A stretch of 17,574 bases of DNA, taken from contig CAZOBB010000101.1 of NCBI GenBank assembly GCA_964577975.1, positions 1-17,574 on the forward strand. Reading direction: 5' to 3'. The translations under genes were made by a program, and so were the position numbers. Of the stretch, positions 11,867 to 17,574 are shown one piece after another. How positions within the stretch are numbered: position 1 is the first letter of the stretch; each line of letters opens with the position of its first letter. The notes below the pieces were generated by a model that was not told where the DNA came from, searched no databases, and was given only the letters and a program-made list of their open reading frames with translations. This DNA is from JAOZMY01 sp964577975 (GTDB lineage: Bacteria > Desulfobacterota > S145-22).

Positions 11867-12361
11867 ATGAAAAAGATCCTTAGATGGTTGGAGCATTTGG
11901 AGGAATGGGTCTTAGCCTATACTCTCCTTATGATTGTCATTCTCTCTTTCATCCAAGTCGTCCTTCGTTACGCTTTCCATTATAATTTTACCTGGTTTGA
12001 AGAATTTGGGCGTTACATCTGTATCTTCATGACCTTCCTGGGGGCAAGCATCGCCGTCAAAACCGGGGCCCATTTTTCCATGGATGCCGTTGTTCAGGCG
12101 GTTCCGGGAAGGGCCGCCCATTTCATGAAAGCCCTCGTCAATTTTTGTTCTGGCCTTTTCTTTATCGTCGTTATCTACTACGGCATCCTCCATTGTCTGA
12201 AACTCTATAGATTTGGAGTCAAGACAGCGGCCATGCGGATTCCCATGTACGTCCCTTATCTTTCCATCCCCGCCTTTTCCTTCACGATGGGACTACGCTT
12301 TTTCAGTAAATCCTTTTTTCACATAAAGGCGTTCATCCATAACGATCCCTTCCAACCCTGA
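11867..12361 (+). CDS. dctQ: TRAP transporter small permease subunit (DctQ family)
   Basis: This 164-aa protein has the four-helix DctQ topology: helices near residues 15-38 (VLAYTLLMIVILSFIQVVLR), 46-66, 85-110 and 128-147. The family motif of an aromatic helix followed by W-x-E-E-x-x-R-Y is present as FTWFEEFGRYICIFMTFLGA, and the GAH motif follows at AVKTGAHFSMD. It scaffolds DctM in the inner membrane. ATG 11867 has no visible Shine-Dalgarno sequence, which is odd next to its neighbours; the intercistronic hairpin lies just upstream. Its stop is 11 nt before dctM. Confidence 0.92.
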   Translation: MKKILRWLEHLEEWVLAYTLLMIVILSFIQVVLRYAFHYNFTWFEEFGRYICIFMTFLGASIAVKTGAHFSMDAVVQAVPGRAAHFMKALVNFCSGLFFIVVIYYGILHCLKLYRFGVKTAAMRIPMYVPYLSIPAFSFTMGLRFFSKSFFHIKAFIHNDPFQP

Positions 12362-12372
12362 CAAGGAATGCC

Positions 12373-13650
12373 ATGATTTCCACCATCATCATCTCCTTCA
12401 GCATCATGCTTCTTCTCAGTTTTCCCATTTCCGTTCTGTTGGGAATCGTCACGACCCTAGCCATCCATTTTCACACCATCACGCCCCTGACGATTCTTCC
12501 CCAGCAGCTTTTCAATGCGCTGGACAACTTTGTTCTATTGGCTATTCCCTTCTTTATCCTAGCGGGAGGCATCATGACGGAGGGAGAGATCGCCCAACGG
12601 CTCATAGACGTCATGAATGCCTTCGTAGGACGTTTCAGCGGCGGGCTCGCCCTCGCCACGGTGGTCGCCTGCATGTTCTTTGCCGCCCTCTCCGGCAGCA
12701 GCCCCGCCACGGTCGTCGCCATCGGTTCCATCATGATCCCCGCGCTGAAAAAATACGGGTATGACGAGGAGTTCGCCACGGGCCTTGTCACGTCGGCGGG
12801 GTCCTTGGGAATCGTCATCCCTCCAAGCATCCCCATGATCCTCTACTGCCTCGTGATGAACGTCTCTGTGGCCAAACTTTTCATGGCCGGGATTGGCCCC
12901 GGCATCCTCATCGGAGCCGTCTTCGCGGGCTATACCGTCTTCAAGGCCAAGCGGCACGGATGGAGCAGCCACAAGAAATATTCCCTCTCCGAAACCCTCA
13001 CAGTTCTCAGGCAGGGGATATGGGGCCTTATGCTCCCCATCATCGTCCTGGGCGGCATCTATACCGGCATCTTCACCCCCACGGAGGCGGCGGCCGTTTC
13101 CGTCGTTTACGCCCTGTTCGTGGAATTCTTCATCTACAAGGAACTGACGCTGAAAAAACTCACGAAGATCCTGAGGGACTCCGCTGTTCTTTCAGGCGCC
13201 TTGCTGTTCATCCTGTCGTGCGCCATGACGTTCGTATGGCTCCTTACCTCTGAGCAGATTCCGCAACACGTTGCCGATGCCGTCATCAAATACGTTCACA
13301 ACTGGTGGTCTTTTCTGATTGCCGTCAATATCCTCTTTCTCATCATGGGCACCTTCATGGACGACGTCTCCGCCATGCTCATCCTGTCCCCCATTTTTCT
13401 CGAAACCCTCCACAGGTTTCATATCGATCTCATCCACTACGGGGTGGTCATGGTATTGGTCATCGAGTTCGGCTTCCTCACCCCGCCGTTCGGGTTGAAC
13501 CTTTTCGTCACAATGGGGATCACGAAATGGCCGTTGACCCGCGTCGCGCGCTCAGTGGCCCCTTTCATCCTACTGCTTCTTTTCTGCGTGGCGCTCGTCA
13601 CCTTTATCCCCCAGATTTCCACTTTCCTACCCCACTTCTTCTACGATTAA
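12373..13650 (+). CDS. dctM: TRAP transporter large permease subunit (DctM family)
   Basis: This 425-aa inner-membrane protein is the translocating subunit, which uses a sodium or proton gradient. It has about 12 hydrophobic segments and the usual length. Recognisable motifs are IPFFILAGGIMTEGEIAQRL near residue 60, the loop SGSSPATVVAIGSIMIPAL (about 109-127), GSLGIVIPPSIPMILY (about 143-158), and the second-half repeat YTGIFTPTEAAAVSVVYAL (about 231-249). AAGGA lies 8 nt before the ATG. It ends only 5 bp before the stop of convergent ybeY, with no terminator hairpin in between, so the two transcripts probably overlap at their 3' ends. Confidence 0.96.
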   Translation: MISTIIISFSIMLLLSFPISVLLGIVTTLAIHFHTITPLTILPQQLFNALDNFVLLAIPFFILAGGIMTEGEIAQRLIDVMNAFVGRFSGGLALATVVACMFFAALSGSSPATVVAIGSIMIPALKKYGYDEEFATGLVTSAGSLGIVIPPSIPMILYCLVMNVSVAKLFMAGIGPGILIGAVFAGYTVFKAKRHGWSSHKKYSLSETLTVLRQGIWGLMLPIIVLGGIYTGIFTPTEAAAVSVVYALFVEFFIYKELTLKKLTKILRDSAVLSGALLFILSCAMTFVWLLTSEQIPQHVADAVIKYVHNWWSFLIAVNILFLIMGTFMDDVSAMLILSPIFLETLHRFHIDLIHYGVVMVLVIEFGFLTPPFGLNLFVTMGITKWPLTRVARSVAPFILLLLFCVALVTFIPQISTFLPHFFYD

Positions 13651-13655
13651 AACGC

Positions 13656-14144
13656 TTACCCCCCTTCATCCACTTCCATCAGAATCGGCTGGTCTTTCAG
13701 AATAGGGCTTAAATCCTTTAATATGTCCATTTGCTGCTTTTCCATCTCTCGTGCCCTTTGCTCCGAAACTCCCTCATGATTATAACCAACAAGATGAAGT
13801 ATTCCATGTATCAAATAAAGCAAGACCATTTCTCCAACATGGTAACCAAATTTCTCCGCCTCCTGACGGGCCTTTTCTACAGAAAGGATTACGTCTCCTA
13901 AATAGGTGGCATTTCCCTCGATGGGCTCTCCTTCGGCCATGGGAAAGGAAATCACATTGGTAGGTTTATCACGTTTTAGATAGTCACGGTTATATTTCCG
14001 TATCTCCGCGTTGTCTGTGAGAACAACCGAAATAGATGCATTTCCTTTTCCAACGGTTTCTAAGATCCGCCGACCGTACCACGCTACATTCTCAATGCGG
14101 ATCGCTAGGGGGCTTTGTTCGCTCTCCACCCATACGTCGGCCAC
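13656..14144 (-). CDS. ybeY: Endoribonuclease YbeY (rRNA maturation factor)
   Basis: This zinc-dependent single-strand endoribonuclease takes part in 16S rRNA 3' processing and ribosome quality control. It is 162 aa. The signature H-G-x-L-H-L-x-G-Y-D-H appears as HGILHLVGYNHEG, with zinc ligands H113, H117 and H123. The usual Asp before the last His is Asn (N122), a small departure from the consensus. The central SFPM...YLGDVILS motif is also typical (VISFPMAEGE and YLGDVILSVEKA). The start is GTG at 14144 with GAGGGG at 5 nt, overlapping the end of the upstream 7TMR-HD gene by 40 bp, so translation is probably coupled. phoH, the HD gene and ybeY form a common bacterial gene order. Confidence 0.93.
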   Translation of the reverse strand: MADVWVESEQSPLAIRIENVAWYGRRILETVGKGNASISVVLTDNAEIRKYNRDYLKRDKPTNVISFPMAEGEPIEGNATYLGDVILSVEKARQEAEKFGYHVGEMVLLYLIHGILHLVGYNHEGVSEQRAREMEKQQMDILKDLSPILKDQPILMEVDEGG

Positions 14145-16531
14145 GACTTCCCCTCTTCCGTTTTTGCCTGTTCCTGTTTTTCCCCTGAGGGATAATCAAT
14201 CCTATGATGAAAAATCGCCATCAATACCATTCTGAATCTATCAGCAATCTGATGAAGATTTTTAAGGGTCAATTCACATTCATCCAGTTGGCCATCGAGA
14301 AAAATCCTATTGAACGTTTCCTTGATAATCGTGTTTATTCTCGCGGGAGTCGGTGTTTCCAGCGACTTTGCCGTCGCCTCCACGGCATCCGCCAGCATGA
14401 TGAGACCCGCTTCCCGGGTCTGGGGCTTGGGACCCGGGTAACGAAATATCTTCTCGTCGATTTCACTGTTTTCAGGGGCCCCTTCCTTCGCTTTATTGTA
14501 AAAATATTTGATGAGGCTCGTTCCATGATGCTGTTGGATAATATCGATTATCTCACTCCCCAGGTGATATGCTTTGGCAAGCTCTACCCCTTCCTTCACA
14601 TGGGAAATCAAAATCAAACTACTCATACTCGGAGAAAGCTTGTCGTGCTTGTTCTCTCCCCCCTGTTGGTTCTCTATGAAATAAAGGGGCTTCTTGATTT
14701 TTCCTATGTCGTGATAATAGGCCCCGACGCGTACCAGGATAGGATGGGCTCCAATATCGCGGGCTGCCGCTTCCGCCAAACTTGCCACCATAATACTATG
14801 ATGATACGTTCCCGGGGCTTTCAACACCATCTCCTTCAAAAGAGGATGTTCCAAATTCGCAAGTTCCAAGAGCTTTACATCCGTCGTGTAGCCAAACAGC
14901 GCTTCTATCAAAGGCGTTACTCCCAGCACCAACACTCCGGAAAAGAAGCCTCCCAGCACGGCAAAAAGAACACCCCATCCCGTGTCATAAGAAAGAAAAA
15001 CTCCCTGAATCATGCGCGAGGAAGCAAAAAGAACCCCTCCCAGCACCCCGGAGGCAAGCCCCGCCCACAATACCCGGGAACGTCGCTCGCACCGCGATAC
15101 CAACTCTGCACCGATAAGATTCACAAACAAGACGATCATTCCAAAAGAAGGGGAATTGTCCACGACAAGAGCGAAAAATATACTCAAAACCACAGAAAAA
15201 ACGAAAGCGACTTCCGAATTCAGCGCAATACGGACAAACATTCCCGCGGCGGCAAGGGGAAAAAGGAAAAGCAATACATGGGCATCCATGAACGGAAAAA
15301 TCGCCCTGAAAGCATAGGAGATAAAATAATAGAATTTTAGGGCTAAAGGAAAAGCAACCAGAAGGAGGCTTAAAAACAAAAGATCTCTGGTTTTGAACCT
15401 CACTTTACGAATATTCTTCACAGAAAAATCGTAGGGGATATAGATGGTAAAAAGAGTTAGAAGAAGAAATCCTATGAAAACAAAAATCTTCCATACCCCC
15501 GTCATTTCCCGTTCGATGGCCTTGATTTTCTGTAGCTGTTCAACGGTTACCCGCTCCCCTTTATGAACGATGACATCACCTTTTCGAATCTCTTGAACGA
15601 CGGGTTTAATCTCTTCCATCGCTTTGCGAATCCGGCGTTGCGTAGCCTCTCTATCAAAAACCACATTCGGCCTGACCATTTGAAGCGCCATAGAAAGAAT
15701 CACCTCCCTCTGCCGCGGAGGAAGCCCTTTCAACATATCTTCTGAACGGCTTACAAACAGACCTCGAATGTCGTCCAGATCAAATATCAGGTCTGGATCG
15801 TGGACAATCGTTTCCTTTTCGGTTCGAATATTGCGAATAATCAATCCTTCCTTTTCCTTGCCAGGGAGAACCTCACGAGATGCCACAATCCAGTGATTCT
15901 TGCAAATCCTCAAAAATTGCACGAGCTTTTTCTCAATGATAGGGCTAAACCGCTCCTTCTTGAGAAGCAGGTAATCCTCTTCTTTCAACTTAATCCCCAA
16001 CATCTTTTCAAAGGCCTTTCGCCGTTTCCCCTCCTCTCGTAAAAGGAGATTCAATCGGTCACGTCGCCCGGATATTCCGGGAGATTCTCCACTCCGCTCT
16101 TCCAATCCCGTGCTCAACGAGAGAATATCCTCGAAATAATCCCTCATGAATGTAAAAGCCTTATGCACTCTTTCTTGAGCCGACTCCACCCATGAAGGAT
16201 CGTAATTGTAGATAGGGTAAACCTTTTTCAATATCTCGGTTTTTTGGTAGGCCGTCGCCTTCACGTCCTCCACCTTAACGTCACGAGAAGCCAGAATATC
16301 CCTTTTTGCCAGAGAACCCACCTTAATCCTCTTAGAGGAGGGAAAGGGTGAAAAAAACAAAACGATGGCAAGTGACACCACGCACACGACAAAAAGGAGC
16401 GAGACTTGAACATTCGTGTTGGCAGCTATTTTTACAACCGTATTCGACAAGGTCCTTAAATCTTCCTTGGCGTATGCCTTGGCCTCTTTCGCATAGGCTC
16501 GTGTGCTTTTACCATTTTTGTTCTTGCTCAT
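14105..16531 (-). CDS. 7TMR-HD family membrane phosphohydrolase (PgpH-like, probable c-di-AMP phosphodiesterase)
   Basis: This 808-aa inner-membrane protein has the full PgpH layout: a basic cytoplasmic start, TM1 (about 43-64, VSLLFVVCVVSLAIVLFF), a large extracytoplasmic 7TMR-HDED domain (about 65-335), seven further helices (about 343-550) and a cytoplasmic HD domain (about 560-740). The HD domain shows YHHSIMVASLAEAAARD, VGAYYHDIGKIKKP with the metal-binding His-Asp near residue 606, the motif LILISHVKEG and QQHHGTSL. In Listeria PgpH this domain hydrolyses c-di-AMP to pApA; the same substrate is inferred here from family membership. ATG 16531 overlaps the phoH stop (ATGA), and the 3' end overlaps ybeY by 40 bp, so the three are one operon. 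Confidence 0.94.
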   Translation of the reverse strand: MSKNKNGKSTRAYAKEAKAYAKEDLRTLSNTVVKIAANTNVQVSLLFVVCVVSLAIVLFFSPFPSSKRIKVGSLAKRDILASRDVKVEDVKATAYQKTEILKKVYPIYNYDPSWVESAQERVHKAFTFMRDYFEDILSLSTGLEERSGESPGISGRRDRLNLLLREEGKRRKAFEKMLGIKLKEEDYLLLKKERFSPIIEKKLVQFLRICKNHWIVASREVLPGKEKEGLIIRNIRTEKETIVHDPDLIFDLDDIRGLFVSRSEDMLKGLPPRQREVILSMALQMVRPNVVFDREATQRRIRKAMEEIKPVVQEIRKGDVIVHKGERVTVEQLQKIKAIEREMTGVWKIFVFIGFLLLTLFTIYIPYDFSVKNIRKVRFKTRDLLFLSLLLVAFPLALKFYYFISYAFRAIFPFMDAHVLLFLFPLAAAGMFVRIALNSEVAFVFSVVLSIFFALVVDNSPSFGMIVLFVNLIGAELVSRCERRSRVLWAGLASGVLGGVLFASSRMIQGVFLSYDTGWGVLFAVLGGFFSGVLVLGVTPLIEALFGYTTDVKLLELANLEHPLLKEMVLKAPGTYHHSIMVASLAEAAARDIGAHPILVRVGAYYHDIGKIKKPLYFIENQQGGENKHDKLSPSMSSLILISHVKEGVELAKAYHLGSEIIDIIQQHHGTSLIKYFYNKAKEGAPENSEIDEKIFRYPGPKPQTREAGLIMLADAVEATAKSLETPTPARINTIIKETFNRIFLDGQLDECELTLKNLHQIADRFRMVLMAIFHHRIDYPSGEKQEQAKTEEGKSWPTYGWRANKAP

Positions 16532-17535
16532 CGTCTTCCCTCCTCCCTTTCAGAAGGAGGCTCGCGACCTTCCCGATGGGATTCCATTCTCTCATACGCC
16601 TTGATGATCTGCTGGACGAGGTGATGCCTCACCACGTCTCTCTCGGTAAAATAGATGAAAGCGATCCCCGGAATTCCCTTGAGGATATCCTGCACCTGAA
16701 CAAGGCCACTCTTTTTGCCGCTGTCCAGGTCGATCTGGGTGATGTCCCCCGTGATGACCGCCTTCGACCCGAATCCCAGGCGGGTGAGAAACATCTTCAT
16801 CTGCTCCGGCACGGTGTTTTGGGCCTCATCCAGGATCACGAAGGCGTTGTTCAGGGTTCGGCCCCGCATGAACGCCAGCGGAGCGATTTCAATAATTCCC
16901 CGGTCCACGAGACGGGCCGCCTTCTCGAAGTGCATCATATCGTGAAGGGCGTCGTATAAAGGACGCAGATAGGGGTTGACCTTCTCCACCAGATCTCCCG
17001 GCAGGAATCCCAGTTTTTCTCCCGCCTCCACGGCGGGACGTGCCAGAATAATTCGTTCCACCTGACGTTTCATCAAGGCCGAAACCGCCATGGCCATGGC
17101 TAAATAGGTCTTCCCCGTTCCAGCGGGTCCTATAGCGATAACGATATCGTTAGATCGGATGGCATCGATATACTGCTTCTGCCGAATGCTCTTGGGTGAA
17201 ATGACCTTCCGCTTTCCCGAAATATAGACCGTATCGAGAAAAACCTCCTCCAGGGAGACCTTGTGGTTCTCGGAAAGCAGCCGGATGGCGTAATCGATAT
17301 CCGTCGGATAGAGAGGATACCCCTTCTCGACGAGCCCCCCCAACTGTTCCAGGAGTCGCACCGCCAGCTCCACGTCCAGCTTTTCCCCCTGAATGTTGAT
17401 CTCATTCCCGCGCTGGCTCAACTGGAGGCCAAGGGTGTCCGCGATAATCTTCAGGTGTTCGTTGTTGATCCCAATCACCTGGCGCAGGACGGAAAGGTCC
17501 CCGAAAACTACTTTCTGCGTGGTTATCTGTGCCAT
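16528..17535 (-). CDS. PhoH-like ATPase
   Basis: This 335-aa cytoplasmic P-loop NTPase of the PhoH/YbeZ family is often genetically and physically linked to YbeY and probably acts in RNA metabolism. An N-terminal KH-like/YbeZ region (1-110, EHLKIIADTLGLQLSQRGNEINIQG) precedes the ATPase core with Walker A GPAGTGKT (136-143), the Q-loop-like ARPAVEAGEKLGFLPGD (165-181), Walker B VILDEAQN (233-240) and the sensor-like VITGDITQIDL (260-270). The charged tail (REGREPPSEREEGRR) overlaps the next gene. ATG 17535 has only a weak GGGGG upstream, and a short open frame ends with TGATG overlap at this start, so an upstream gene outside the window may be coupled. Confidence 0.95.
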   Translation of the reverse strand: MAQITTQKVVFGDLSVLRQVIGINNEHLKIIADTLGLQLSQRGNEINIQGEKLDVELAVRLLEQLGGLVEKGYPLYPTDIDYAIRLLSENHKVSLEEVFLDTVYISGKRKVISPKSIRQKQYIDAIRSNDIVIAIGPAGTGKTYLAMAMAVSALMKRQVERIILARPAVEAGEKLGFLPGDLVEKVNPYLRPLYDALHDMMHFEKAARLVDRGIIEIAPLAFMRGRTLNNAFVILDEAQNTVPEQMKMFLTRLGFGSKAVITGDITQIDLDSGKKSGLVQVQDILKGIPGIAFIYFTERDVVRHHLVQQIIKAYERMESHREGREPPSEREEGRR

Positions 17536-17574
17536 CAGGCCCCCATTAGGTGTAAAACCACGCTACGTTTCCGC

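Noticed and set aside
14204..15340. 378-codon open frame on the plus strand
   Set aside because: It lies antisense to the well-supported 7TMR-HD gene and its translation has no family features.
17535..17574. C-terminal end of an upstream gene (open frame ending TGA that overlaps the phoH ATG)
   Set aside because: Only 12 codons are inside the window, and another frame also ends nearby at 17546-17548. This is too little to call a gene.

Overview
This 17.6-kb window reads as chromosomal DNA of an anaerobic Gram-negative bacterium. The gene families and their arrangement (rubredoxin with a flavodiiron protein, a bd-like oxidase with a haem c domain, a selenocysteine peroxiredoxin, PerR, a TRAP transporter, and phoH next to a 7TMR-HD gene and ybeY) suggest the Desulfobacterota/Thermodesulfobacteriota or a neighbouring phylum. 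That placement is inferred from content; no ribosomal marker is present. No mobile element, CRISPR array or rRNA was seen.

Left end (1-1260, minus strand). A consensus-like promoter reads into a cobalamin riboswitch, then an intrinsic terminator, then a small gene of unknown function (86 aa from a TTG start) and a coiled-coil outer-membrane porin that runs off the left edge. This looks like a complete B12-controlled attenuation unit driving an unusual target pair.

Oxygen and peroxide defence block (1282-7405, minus strand). In transcription order it holds: perR (TTG start, with a PerR/Fur-like palindrome over its own -10), a peroxiredoxin whose peroxidatic residue is encoded by in-frame TGA followed at once by a bacterial SECIS hairpin, a terminator, a short-chain flavodoxin, a second terminator-like hairpin, a three-gene bd-like oxidase operon, then rubredoxin and a flavodiiron O2 reductase. 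The oxidase operon encodes a CydA-like subunit with a C-terminal haem c domain, a second CydA-like (not CydB-like) subunit, and a 37-aa single-helix protein. Together these genes would reduce O2 and peroxides using rubredoxin, flavodoxin and c-type electron donors.

Middle (7406-10596). A 330-bp stretch without a gene holds the perR promoter and an imperfect hairpin flanked by T-tracts. It is followed by a lone hutI (imidazolonepropionase), a tRNA-Gly(CCC) on the plus strand, an MltB-type lytic transglycosylase and a secreted W-P-G-H-W repeat protein, the last two probably one operon.

Right part. A plus-strand TRAP transporter operon (dctP, dctQ, dctM) has a palindromic operator candidate upstream and a strong hairpin between dctP and dctQ. 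It ends only 5 bp from a convergent minus-strand housekeeping operon: phoH, a 7TMR-HD (PgpH-like) phosphohydrolase and ybeY, with overlapping reading frames.

The most interesting items are the seleno-peroxiredoxin with a readable SECIS and no resolving cysteine, the two-CydA-like oxidase whose haem ligands appear divided between subunits, and the B12 riboswitch controlling an unknown small protein plus a porin.
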